From Nocardia albiluteola (GTDB lineage: Bacteria > Actinomycetota > Actinomycetes > Mycobacteriales > Mycobacteriaceae), in assembly GCF_018860155.1 (NCBI RefSeq), contig NZ_JAHKNI010000009.1, positions 186,001-250,000 on the forward strand: a stretch of 64,000 nt of DNA, in the 5' to 3' direction. The notes below the pieces were generated by a model that had not been told where the DNA came from, searched no databases, and saw only the letters and a list, made by a program, of their open reading frames with translations. The first letter of the stretch is position 1. Each line of letters opens with the position of its first letter. The translations under genes and the position numbers were made by a program. Shown here in pieces: positions 34,915-43,297 of this stretch.

Positions 34915-36033
34915 ATGACGGATCTGAAATCGGCAGTGACGGACAAGGCGTTCGCCGCGGGGTGGCGGCTGCTGCGCGCGCTGCCGGAGCGGGGCGTGCG
35001 CAGGATGTTCGACGCCGGGGGCGACTGGGCCGGGCGGCGCGCCAATCGGGCCACCCACCGCACCGGTGAGCCGAATCAGCTGCGCCGCAACCTGGCCCGG
35101 GTGCTGGGCGTGGCGCCCGAGGCGGTGCCCGACGACCTGATCCGAGCTGGCATGCGCTCGTACGCGCGGTATTGGCGCGAGGCGTTCCGCCTGCCGACCA
35201 TGGACCATGCCGAACTGGGCCGTTCGCCGCTGCTGCCGGTGGGCGGGCTCGAGCACCTGGACGCCGGACTGGCGCGGGGCCGCGGTGTGCTGCTGGTGCT
35301 GCCGCATTCGGGCAACTGGGACATGGCCGGGGTGTGGCTGGTACAGAACTACGACACGTTCTCCACGGTCACCGAGCGCCTGAAGCCCGAGGCGCTGTTC
35401 AAGCGGTTCGTCGCCTACCGCGAGAGCCTCGGATTCGAGGTGTTCCCGCTCACCGGCGGCGATGAGCCACCGTTCCCGCAGCTCGCCGATCGCCTGCGGC
35501 GCAACAAGATTGTGTGCCTGATGGGGGAGCGCGACCTCACGGGAAAGGGCGTTCCGGTGACCTTCTTCGGCGAGCGCACCTGGATGCCCGCCGGGGCCGC
35601 CAAGCTGGCCATCGAGACCGGCGCCGCCCTGCTGCCGGTGCACAGCTGGTTCACCGTCGACGCCACCGGCCGCGAGGCCTGGGGGCTGAAGGTCGATCCG
35701 GAAATCGACACCTCGGGCGGAGTGGCGGCCGCCACCCAGGCCCTCGCCGACCAATTCGCCGCCAATATCGCCGCGCACCCCGCGGATTGGCACATGCTGC
35801 AACCCATGTGGGAAACGGACCTGTCCCCGGCCCGCCTCGCCCGAATCGCCGCCGCGCAGGACCGGGTGCCTCGGGGCGGCACGGCGTCAGCGGGTGGTGT
35901 TGCGCGGCAGGACAGCGCGGTGCAGCCGAACGGTTCGGCGTCGGCGAATGGCGCCGCATCGCAGGACGACGCCGCGGCTGCGGTCGGAGCGGTCTCCCCG
36001 GACGGCGGAGCAGCACAGGACAGCGCACCATGA
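34915..36033 (+). CDS. patA: PIM acyltransferase PatA-like
   Basis: A 372-residue lysophospholipid-type (LPLAT) acyltransferase. The catalytic H-x4-D motif is HSGNWD in LPHSGNWDMAGVWL, followed by ERLKPEALFKRF and GERDLTGKGVPVTFFGERTWMPAG. In mycobacteria the orthologue Rv2611c palmitoylates the mannose of phosphatidylinositol mannosides. The last 70 residues (from about 300) are a low-complexity Ala/Gly/Ser/Asp tail (GGTASAGGVARQDSAVQ...) that mycobacterial PatA lacks and which is probably disordered. ATG at 34915 follows GGAGGGG; the stop overlaps pimA by 4 bp. Confidence 0.9.
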   Translation: MTDLKSAVTDKAFAAGWRLLRALPERGVRRMFDAGGDWAGRRANRATHRTGEPNQLRRNLARVLGVAPEAVPDDLIRAGMRSYARYWREAFRLPTMDHAELGRSPLLPVGGLEHLDAGLARGRGVLLVLPHSGNWDMAGVWLVQNYDTFSTVTERLKPEALFKRFVAYRESLGFEVFPLTGGDEPPFPQLADRLRRNKIVCLMGERDLTGKGVPVTFFGERTWMPAGAAKLAIETGAALLPVHSWFTVDATGREAWGLKVDPEIDTSGGVAAATQALADQFAANIAAHPADWHMLQPMWETDLSPARLARIAAAQDRVPRGGTASAGGVARQDSAVQPNGSASANGAASQDDAAAAVGAVSPDGGAAQDSAP

Positions 36034-37154
36034 GAATCGGCATGGTGTGCCCGTATTCGTTCGATGTGCCGGGCGGAGTGCAGTCGCACGTCGTGGAGCT
36101 GGCGCAGGTGCTGATCGAGCGGGGGCATCGGGTGAGCGTGCTGGCCCCGGCGTCCGACGACACGCCGCTGCCGGAGTTCGTGGTCTCGGCGGGCAAGGCC
36201 GTGGCGATCCCGTACAACGGGTCGGTGGCGCGGCTGTCGTTCGGTCCCACCGCCTACTCCCGGCTGCGGCGCTGGATCGCCGAGGGCGATTTCGACGTGC
36301 TGCACATCCACGAGCCGAACGCGCCGAGCCTGTCGATGCTGGCGCTGAAGGTGGCCGAGGGGCCGATCGTGGCGACCTTCCACACCTCGACCACGAAGTC
36401 GCTGGTGCTCAGCACCTTTCAGGGTGTGCTGCGGCCGTACCACGAGAAGATCAGCGGGCGGATCGCGGTCTCGGAGCTGGCACGGCGCTGGCAGGTCGAG
36501 GCCCTGGGCGGGGACGCGGTGGAGATCCCGAACGGCGTCGACGTGCCCGCGTTCGCGCACGCGCCGCTGCTGCCGGGCTATCCGCGCCAGGGCGGAACCG
36601 TGCTGTTCCTGGGCCGCTACGACGAGCCCCGCAAGGGGATGGACGTGCTGCTCGGCGCGCTGCCGCAGCTGGTGCGCCGCCACCCCGGCGTGCAGATCCT
36701 GATCGTCGGGCGGGGCGACGAGGAGCGACTACGGCGCGAGGCCGGTGAGAACGCCTCACACCTGCGGTTTCTCGGCCAGGTCACGGACGCGGAGAAGGCC
36801 TCGGCGATGCGCAGCGCCGAGGTCTACTGCGCACCCAACCTCGGCGGGGAGAGCTTCGGCATCGTGCTGGTGGAGGCGATGGCCGCTGGAACCGCCGTCG
36901 TGGCAAGCGAATTGGATGCCTTCCGCCGGGTGCTGCGCGACGGCACGGCGGGCCGGCTGGTGCCGGTGGAGGATTCGGCCGCCCTGGCCGGTGCGCTGAT
37001 CGAACTGCTCGGTGACCCGGCGGGCCGCGAGGAGCTGGTTCGCGCCGCGAATCAGGTGGTGGGCGAATACGATTGGCCGGTCGTGGCCGAACAGATTCTG
37101 CGGGTGTACGAGACGGTCACGGTCGGTGACACCCGGGTGAGGACCGCCGGATGA
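36030..37154 (+). CDS. pimA: Phosphatidylinositol alpha-mannosyltransferase PimA
   Basis: A 374-residue GT-B (GT4) glycosyltransferase that moves the first mannose from GDP-mannose to phosphatidylinositol, starting PIM, LM and LAM synthesis. MRIGMVCPYSFDVPGGVQSHVVELAQVLIERGH, FHTSTTKS, the nucleotide-sugar region FLGRYDEPRKGMDVLL and the donor E-x7-E motif in GGESFGIVLVEAMAAGT match PimA throughout. ATG overlaps the patA stop (ATGA), so the three PIM enzymes are translationally linked. Confidence 0.96.
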   Translation: MRIGMVCPYSFDVPGGVQSHVVELAQVLIERGHRVSVLAPASDDTPLPEFVVSAGKAVAIPYNGSVARLSFGPTAYSRLRRWIAEGDFDVLHIHEPNAPSLSMLALKVAEGPIVATFHTSTTKSLVLSTFQGVLRPYHEKISGRIAVSELARRWQVEALGGDAVEIPNGVDVPAFAHAPLLPGYPRQGGTVLFLGRYDEPRKGMDVLLGALPQLVRRHPGVQILIVGRGDEERLRREAGENASHLRFLGQVTDAEKASAMRSAEVYCAPNLGGESFGIVLVEAMAAGTAVVASELDAFRRVLRDGTAGRLVPVEDSAALAGALIELLGDPAGREELVRAANQVVGEYDWPVVAEQILRVYETVTVGDTRVRTAG

Positions 37155-38197
37155 TCTCCTTCTCCGCGACCACGATCCTGGTCCTGGCGCTCATCGTGGC
37201 GCTGCTCGTCGCCGCGGGCGTCTGGGCGTATTCCACGGCGAACCGGCTGGACCGGCTGCATGTGCGCAGTGATCAGGCTCGCCACGCCCTCGAGGCGGCG
37301 CTGTCGCGGCGGGCGGTCGTCGCGCGCACCGTGGCGATTTCGATGGCCGGTCCCGCGGCGGACGCGGCGACGGCCGAACGGTCCAGACAGCTTGTCACCC
37401 TGGCCGATCGGGCCGAGCGCGCCGACTGGCACAGCCGCGAGACCGCGGAGAATCAGCTGGCCGCGGCGCTCTCGGCGCTGGACATCACGCAGCTGCGCCC
37501 GCAGCTGGTGGCGGAGCTGGCCGATGCGGAGGCTCGGGTGCTGATTGCGCGCCGCTTCCACAACGATGCCGTCCGTGACACCCTCGCGCTGCGTACCCGC
37601 CGCCTGGTCCAGCTCCTGCACCTGGGCGGCACGGCGCCGCTGCCAACGTATTTCGAGATCGCCGAGCGTGTCACCCCCGCCGCGACTACCGGGCTGGACG
37701 TCGACACCGTGCGCACGTCCGCGCGCGTGGTCCTGCTCGACGACCAGGACCGCGTGCTGCTGATGCGCGGCCACGATCCCAAGACCCCGGACATGCCCTT
37801 CTGGTTCACCGTCGGCGGCGGCGTGGAACCGGGGGAGACCCTGCGCACCGCGGCGGTCCGGGAACTGTGGGAGGAGACGGGGTACGCCCTGGACTCCTCG
37901 CTGCTGCGCGGCCCGCTGTGGCGCCGCGTCGCGGTGTTCCCCTTCGACGGCGAGCTGATTCGCTCCGAGGAGCTCTTCTTCGTCGCCCGCACAAAGAGTT
38001 TCACCCCGTCGGCCGCCAATCCGACCGCGTGGGAACGCCATTGCGTCACCGACAACAAGTGGTGCACCCCCGACGACATCGTCGCCCTGGACAAGCTGGG
38101 CGAGACGGTCTACCCCTACCATCTCGACCAGTTGCTCCCCGAAGCCGCCACCGCGGCCTCGGCCCTGGCCGACCCCGAGGTCCGCTCCATCCGATAG
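37151..38197 (+). CDS. Membrane-anchored NUDIX hydrolase with LemA-like N-terminal region
   Basis: A 348-residue protein: one N-terminal membrane helix (residues 8-27), a helical region resembling LemA (ANRLDRLHVRSDQARHALEAALSRRAVVAR), then a NUDIX domain from about residue 185 with a full Nudix box, GGGVEPGETLRTAAVRELWEETG. It corresponds to Rv2609c. It would hydrolyse a nucleoside diphosphate-linked compound at the membrane; the substrate is unknown. ATG overlaps the pimA stop. It is the last gene of the operon. Confidence 0.88.
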   Translation: MISFSATTILVLALIVALLVAAGVWAYSTANRLDRLHVRSDQARHALEAALSRRAVVARTVAISMAGPAADAATAERSRQLVTLADRAERADWHSRETAENQLAAALSALDITQLRPQLVAELADAEARVLIARRFHNDAVRDTLALRTRRLVQLLHLGGTAPLPTYFEIAERVTPAATTGLDVDTVRTSARVVLLDDQDRVLLMRGHDPKTPDMPFWFTVGGGVEPGETLRTAAVRELWEETGYALDSSLLRGPLWRRVAVFPFDGELIRSEELFFVARTKSFTPSAANPTAWERHCVTDNKWCTPDDIVALDKLGETVYPYHLDQLLPEAATAASALADPEVRSIR

Positions 38198-38324
38198 GCC
38201 GGACGCCGGTCTCCCAGCGCTGCCGGAAGATAGCCTCTCACCGAGAATTAACCACTGGTGGGGATAGTGGTCATGCTCGAGGTTCACATGAGGTGAATAC
38301 TCCAGCCATCGGAGCTGCTCGGGT

Positions 38325-39596
38325 ATGAAGGTTGTCACATATATGGTTCTCCACCACGGTGTTGCGCAAAGTTGTCGCTCCCTGTCCGGGACAGCTCCGA
38401 ACGTGCGCGGGAGGTTCGGGCGGTACGGGGGCCGCTACGTCCCCGAGGGCCTGATGGGCGCCCTGCTCGAGCTGGAAGACACGTATCAGGATGCGATGGA
38501 CAGCCCGGGGTTCCGGAACGAGTTGAACGAGCTGCTGCGGGAGCGGGTGGGGAGACCGACTCTGCTGCACTCGATTCCACGATTCACCGGGCTGCTGGGG
38601 ACGCCGGGCGTGCGGGTCTGGCTCAAGCGTGAGGACATGGCGCACACGGGAGCACACAAGATCAACAACGCCCTGGGGCAGGCCCTGCTCGCCCGCCGGA
38701 TGGGTAAGCGTCGCATCATCGCCGAGACCGGGGCCGGTCAGCACGGGGTGGCGGTGGCGACCGTCTGCGCGATGTTCGATATGAGCTGCGTGATCTACAT
38801 GGGCGCCGACGATATGGCGCGGCAGTCCATGAATGTCCTGCGGATGAAGGTGCTTGGGGCCGAGGTACGCCCGGTGTACAGCGGTGGTCGTCGACTCAAG
38901 GACGCGATCACCGAGTCGGTCCGCGACTGGGTGGCGCACCTGGACGACAGCTACTACCTGCTCGGCTCCGTGGCCGGACCCGCGCCGTACCCCACGATCG
39001 TGCGCGACTTCCAGACCGTGATCGGCCTCGAGGCGCGGGAACAGGTCCTGCGGTCCGAGGGCCGGCTGCCGGATAACGTGGTGGCGTGCGTCGGCGGCGG
39101 TAGCAACGCGATCGGGATGTTTCATCCGTTCATAGACGATCCGGGCGTGCGGTTGATCGGGGTGGAGGCCGCCGGACGTGGCGTGGCGACCGGCGATCAC
39201 GCCGCCACCCTGAGCGCCGGAACCCCGGGCGAGGTGGACGGCGCCTACAGCTACCTGCTGCAGGACGAGGACGGTCAGATCGCCCGGACACACAGCATCG
39301 CCGCCGGTCTGGACTATCCGGGGGTCGGTCCCGAGCTCAGCCATCTCAAGGACACCGGGCGCGCCGAGTTCCGCGCGGTGACCGATGCCGTCGCGCTGCG
39401 GGGCATGCACGCGCTGTCCCGCAGCGAGGGAATCGTCGCCGGGCTGGAGTCCGCGCATGCGCTCGGGCATGTGCTCGGGATGGGCGAACGCGGCGAACTG
39501 GCTCCGGACTCGGTGCTGCTGGTGTGCCTGTCCGGCCGCGGTGACAAGGATCTGGAGATCGCCACCAACGAACTGTCCGCGCCAGCGGACGCCTAG
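38325..39596 (+). CDS. trpB: Tryptophan synthase beta chain-like PLP enzyme (stand-alone)
   Basis: A 423-residue TrpB-family PLP enzyme joining indole and serine. It has the PLP lysine in AHTGAHKINNALGQ, the catalytic glutamate in AETGAGQHG, the phosphate-binding glycines in CVGGGSNAIG and LSGRGDKD near the end. There is no trpA, trpC or other trp gene beside it, so it is either a second TrpB that uses free indole or an enzyme with a related substrate. The start at 38325 has a weak ribosome-binding site; ATG at 38343 is an alternative. Its TAG stop lies exactly at the left edge of the inserted element. Confidence 0.88.
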   Translation: MKVVTYMVLHHGVAQSCRSLSGTAPNVRGRFGRYGGRYVPEGLMGALLELEDTYQDAMDSPGFRNELNELLRERVGRPTLLHSIPRFTGLLGTPGVRVWLKREDMAHTGAHKINNALGQALLARRMGKRRIIAETGAGQHGVAVATVCAMFDMSCVIYMGADDMARQSMNVLRMKVLGAEVRPVYSGGRRLKDAITESVRDWVAHLDDSYYLLGSVAGPAPYPTIVRDFQTVIGLEAREQVLRSEGRLPDNVVACVGGGSNAIGMFHPFIDDPGVRLIGVEAAGRGVATGDHAATLSAGTPGEVDGAYSYLLQDEDGQIARTHSIAAGLDYPGVGPELSHLKDTGRAEFRAVTDAVALRGMHALSRSEGIVAGLESAHALGHVLGMGERGELAPDSVLLVCLSGRGDKDLEIATNELSAPADA

Positions 39597-39688
39597 CCTC
39601 GATATTTCGTGACCGTGGCGTGCTGGCCTGATGTGCTCGGGCGGCCCGTCTGGGGTGGGTTCGGCCGTGGAACGGTGTGAGGGGTTGG
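39594..39688 (+). repeat. Left terminal inverted repeat of the island
   Basis: Reads TAGCCTCGATATTTCGTGACC onward and is the reverse complement of 50421-50515 with three mismatches in 95 bp. It is the end of an IS1380-type element whose remainder is missing on this side. The trpB stop codon provides its first three bases. Confidence 0.9.
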
Positions 39689-39762
39689 TACACCGACAAG
39701 CTCACGCACTTCCCCGCAGATTTTCAAATAGACTGCGGAGCAGTGATCTTCGAGGAGACGTG

Positions 39763-40044
39763 ATGACCGGCGGCCTGCCCGGCGGTGCGACCGACGCCTA
39801 CACCGCCCGAGACCGTGCGCGCATGGTGCCCGAGACGGCGAAGACCGCTGGCCTGAGCTGGTCCGAGGCTCCCGAGCGCCGCAGCGATTTCGCCCGTGAT
39901 CGCGCCCGGGTGCTGCATTCTGCGGCGCTGCGCCGCCTGGCCGACAAGACGCAGGTGATGGGCCCGCGCGACGGCGACACCCCACGCACCCGGCTCACTC
40001 ATTCGCTGGAGGTCGCCCGATCGGCCGACTGTCGAGGGCCATAA
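39763..40044 (+). pseudogene. dgt: 5' fragment of dgt (dGTP triphosphohydrolase)
   Basis: Bases 39763-40015 encode the N-terminus of an actinobacterial Dgt: RARMVPETAKTAGLSWSEAPERRSDFARDRARVLHS, then ALRRLADKTQVMGP and RTRLTHSLEVA. After this one base is missing (GCCCGATCGGCC where GCCCAGATCGGCC is expected), and similarity stops by about 40030, leaving a frameshifted tail RSADCRGP. Most of the HD phosphohydrolase domain is gone, so it cannot work. Its ATG keeps GAGGAGACGTG upstream, and a piece of native upstream DNA (39689-39762) is carried too. Confidence 0.85.
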
Positions 40045-40066
40045 CGCCATGATCGACGTCGCCGTG

Positions 40067-40101
40067 AATGAGCCCGTGCACCAACGGTCCACGGGCTCAT
40101 T
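40067..40101 (-). terminator. Hairpin terminator of the catabolic operon
   Basis: A perfect 12-bp stem, AATGAGCCCGTG / CACGGGCTCATT, with an 11-nt loop, 14 bp past the stop of the acyl-CoA synthetase gene (minus strand). Confidence 0.85.
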
Positions 40102-40114
40102 CGCTGGGAATACT

Positions 40115-41752
40115 TCAGCTCAGCTTGGTGACCGCCAGGACACCGTCGGCGTACTGGCCGCGCAGGCGTTTCTTATCGTATTTTCCGACCGAGGTCTTGG
40201 GCACCTCATCGATGAAGGTCCAGTACTCAGGCAGCTGCCACTTGGCGAAATCGTCGGCCAGGAACGCCCGCAATTCTTCGGGTTCGGCCGTCGCGCCGGC
40301 CGCGAGCACCACCGCGACCAGCGGGCGCTCGTCCCACTTCTCGTCCGGAATCCCGATGACGGCGGCCTCGGCCACAGCCGGATGCCCGACGACGACGTTC
40401 TCCAGGTCGACTGAGGAGATCCACTCCCCGCCGGACTTGATGACATCCTTGGAACGGTCGACCAGGGTCAGATACCCGTTGGGGCTGATCTTGCCGACAT
40501 CACCGGTGCGCAGCCAGCCGTCGTGGAACTTGTCCGGATCGACCTCACTGCCCTGCGGGGAGTAGTAGGCGCCGGTGATCCACGGCCCGCGAACCTCCAA
40601 CTCGCCCAACGATTCTCCGTCATTGGGCACCACGGTTCCGTCGTCGGTGACCAGGCGCGTCTGTACACCGGCGGGGAACCGGCCCTGGGTGTAGCGGTAG
40701 GCCCAGCGCTGCTCGCCCTCGGAACCGGTCGGCGGATGCGACACCGAACCCAGCGGCGAGGTCTCGGTCATGCCCCAGGCGTGCAGCAGTTCGACGCCGA
40801 ATCGTTCTTCGAAGGCGTGCATCATCGACGGCGGCACCGCCGCTCCGCCGACCACGCAGGTGCGCAGATGCGAGATGTCCTGCGGCTGCGCGTCCAGCGC
40901 GGCCAGGACACCGCCCCAGATGGTCGGAACGGCCGCCGCGAAGGTGGGCCGGACCGCAGCCATCATCTCGAGCAGCGGTCCGGGCTGCAGGAATCGGTCG
41001 GGCATGAGCATATTCGCGCCCGACATAAGCGCGGCGTACGGCATGCCCCAGGCATTGGCGTGGAACAGCGGCACGATGGTCAGCACGGTGTCCGCGGTGG
41101 TGAAGCCCATGCCGCTGGGCGCGCACACCTGCGAGGCGTGCAGCCAGTTGGAGCGATGCGAGTACACGACGCCCTTGGGCGCGCCGGTAGTGCCGGATGT
41201 GTAGCACATGCCTGCGGCCGAACGCTCGTCGATGACCGGGAAGTCGTAGCTATCCGACTGCGCCGCAAGTAGTTCGGCGTAGTCATGCACCGTGACTCCC
41301 TCGGGCGCGGTCACCGTCGCGGCGTCGCCGTTGACCAAGATGACGTGGCGGACCGTCTCCAGATCGGGCAGGTGCCGGTTGAACATCGGCACCAGCGAGC
41401 CGTCCACGATGACAACCTGGTCCTCGGCGTGGTTGGCCACATACACCAGCTGCTCGGGGAACAACCGGATATTGAGCGCGTGCAGCACGGCTCCCATCGC
41501 GGGCACTGCCACGTAGGCGACCATGTGCTCGTTGTTGTTCCACATGAACGTGCCGACTCGGTCGCCCTCGCCGATGCCGAGTCCGCGTAGCGCGTTGGCC
41601 AGGCGGGCGGCGTCCGCGCCGATCTCGCGGAAAGTCTGCGTACGGATGCCGTCTCCGGTCCAGGTCGACACGGTACTGTCGCCCTGGAAGGTGGAGGCGT
41701 AGCGCAGCAGCGTCGCCAGCGACAGCTGCTCGTCCTGCATCGTGCTCAACAT
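40115..41752 (-). CDS. AMP-dependent acyl-CoA synthetase (FadD/AlkK-like)
   Basis: A 545-residue adenylate-forming ligase turning a carboxylic acid into its CoA thioester via an acyl-AMP. Motifs: YTSGTTGAPKG (residues 184-194, phosphate loop), the hinge-side DGWLRTGDVG, DRSKDVIKSGGEWIS, and the C-terminal catalytic lysine region TSVGKYDKKRLR. The best resemblance is to medium/long-chain fatty-acid or AlkK-type ligases. ATG at 41752 has AGAGGAA upstream; ATG at 41740 is possible. It is the last gene of the catabolic operon and is followed by a terminator. It probably activates the acid made by the neighbouring aldehyde dehydrogenase. Confidence 0.9.
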   Translation of the reverse strand: MLSTMQDEQLSLATLLRYASTFQGDSTVSTWTGDGIRTQTFREIGADAARLANALRGLGIGEGDRVGTFMWNNNEHMVAYVAVPAMGAVLHALNIRLFPEQLVYVANHAEDQVVIVDGSLVPMFNRHLPDLETVRHVILVNGDAATVTAPEGVTVHDYAELLAAQSDSYDFPVIDERSAAGMCYTSGTTGAPKGVVYSHRSNWLHASQVCAPSGMGFTTADTVLTIVPLFHANAWGMPYAALMSGANMLMPDRFLQPGPLLEMMAAVRPTFAAAVPTIWGGVLAALDAQPQDISHLRTCVVGGAAVPPSMMHAFEERFGVELLHAWGMTETSPLGSVSHPPTGSEGEQRWAYRYTQGRFPAGVQTRLVTDDGTVVPNDGESLGELEVRGPWITGAYYSPQGSEVDPDKFHDGWLRTGDVGKISPNGYLTLVDRSKDVIKSGGEWISSVDLENVVVGHPAVAEAAVIGIPDEKWDERPLVAVVLAAGATAEPEELRAFLADDFAKWQLPEYWTFIDEVPKTSVGKYDKKRLRGQYADGVLAVTKLS

Positions 41753-41786
41753 CGAATACTCGTTCCTCTCATCGTGCTTCGAGTTC

Positions 41787-43259
41787 TCAGCCGTGCCGCA
41801 GGACGGTGAGGGTGGCCAACAGCTTGTCCAGCTTGGCGGTACGCGCGAAGGTGGTGAGCGCCAGCGCGGCCGGGAAACGGCGGCGGGCAACCGATTTCGC
41901 GTATGTGAATTCCTTGAGCCCGTCGGGACCGTGAATCCGGCCGAAGCCGGAGTCGCCGACCCCGCCGAACGGCAGTTCGGGTAGCGCCGCGAACAGGTAG
42001 ACCAGGTTGACCCCGGTCATGCCGGTGCGCAGCCGCCGGGCCAGTTCCTCGCCCCGCCGCTTGCTGAAGACGGCGGAGCCGAGGCCGTAGCGCGAGTTGT
42101 TGGCGCGTTCGACGGCCTCGTCCATGTCGCGAACCTTGTTGATCGCCAGGGTGGGCCCGAAGGTTTCCTCGGTCATGGCGAGCGCGTCCTCAGGGACCTC
42201 GGTCAGGATGGTCGGCTGCACGACCCGGTCGCCGACCACATCCAGTCCGCCGATCAGCGTCCGCGCACCGCGATGCAGCGCGTCGGCGATGTGCTCGGCC
42301 ACCACGTGCGGCTGCGTGGGCATGGTCATGGGGCCCAGTTGCGCCTCCGGGTCGTCGCCCGCGCGCACGCCGCGCACCAGATTCCTCAGCTTGGTGAGGA
42401 ATTCGTCGTAGACGGCCTCGTGAACATAGACGCGTTCGGTGCCGATGCACGCCTGCCCGGCATTGGACAGGCCGCCCCACGCCGCCGCGGTGACCGCCGC
42501 GGTGAGGTCGGCATCGGCGTCGACCAGGAGCGCGTCCTTGCCGCCCGCCTCGATCAGCACGGGGGTCAGAGTGTCGGCGCAGGCACGCATGACCTTCTTC
42601 GCGGTGGCGGTCGAGCCGGTGAAGGCGATCTTGTCCACACCCGAACGGCACAGCGCCGCACCGGTTTCACCGAGACCGGTCACCAGTTGCAGCACCGGAT
42701 GTTCGGGCACCACCTGGGCGAACGCATCCACCAGCCAGGCTCCGACGCCCGGGGTGAACTCGCTCGGCTTGAACACCACCGCGTTTCCCGCCGCCAGCGC
42801 ATAGGCGATGGATCCCATCGGGGTGAACACGGGGAAGTTCCACGGCCCGATCACGCCGATCACACCCAGGGGCAGGTATTCCACCGTCGCGCCGAGATCA
42901 GCGGCCATGAGCCCGGTGGATACCTTCTTGCGCCCCAGCACTTTCGGGGCGTTGGACGCGGCCCATGCCAGATGGTCGAGCATCATGACGATCTCGAGTT
43001 GGGCTTCGGAGGTCGGTTTACCGGTCTCGGCGTGCGAGATCTCCGCCAGCTGGGCCATGCGGCGGGCGATGACCCCGCGCCACTTCTTCAGCCGGTCGGC
43101 CCGTTCGCCGAACCCCAGTTGCGCCCACCAACGTGCGGCTTCCCTTGCGCGAGCGACGGTTTCGTTCACTTCGTCGATGGTGAACACTGGGTGCGTGCCG
43201 ACCGAGTCGCCGGTGGCAGGGTCGAGCGAATCAAAGGTGGCGGCGACAGCGGAACTCAC
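41787..43259 (-). CDS. Aldehyde dehydrogenase (NAD(P)-dependent)
   Basis: A 490-residue aldehyde dehydrogenase. Catalytic residues are in place: N141 (GPWNFPV), E237 (EAGGKD) and C271 (NAGQACIG), with the cofactor-binding FTGSTATAKKV and the EETFGP motif. A 40-residue C-terminal extension after the oligomerisation region is basic and hydrophobic (ARRRFPAALALTTFARTAKL) and may contact the membrane. The GTG at 43259 has GAGGAG 5 bp upstream; ATG at 43301 would overlap the GMC stop and add 14 residues. It sits between the GMC dehydrogenase and the CoA ligase, as expected for alcohol-to-acyl-CoA oxidation. Confidence 0.92.
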   Translation of the reverse strand: MSSAVAATFDSLDPATGDSVGTHPVFTIDEVNETVARAREAARWWAQLGFGERADRLKKWRGVIARRMAQLAEISHAETGKPTSEAQLEIVMMLDHLAWAASNAPKVLGRKKVSTGLMAADLGATVEYLPLGVIGVIGPWNFPVFTPMGSIAYALAAGNAVVFKPSEFTPGVGAWLVDAFAQVVPEHPVLQLVTGLGETGAALCRSGVDKIAFTGSTATAKKVMRACADTLTPVLIEAGGKDALLVDADADLTAAVTAAAWGGLSNAGQACIGTERVYVHEAVYDEFLTKLRNLVRGVRAGDDPEAQLGPMTMPTQPHVVAEHIADALHRGARTLIGGLDVVGDRVVQPTILTEVPEDALAMTEETFGPTLAINKVRDMDEAVERANNSRYGLGSAVFSKRRGEELARRLRTGMTGVNLVYLFAALPELPFGGVGDSGFGRIHGPDGLKEFTYAKSVARRRFPAALALTTFARTAKLDKLLATLTVLRHG

Positions 43260-43297
43260 GGACTCTCCTCGTATTTCCTGGGACTGGAGCGGCGGAG

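Noticed and set aside
34193..34918. Plus-strand frame over the end of pgsA and the repeat region
   Set aside because: Most of it is an alternative frame of pgsA; the repeat part has no start or ribosome-binding site.
35514..36029. N-terminal extension of PimA through patA
   Set aside because: It is a second frame of patA; PimA begins MRIGMVCPYSFDVPGG at 36030.
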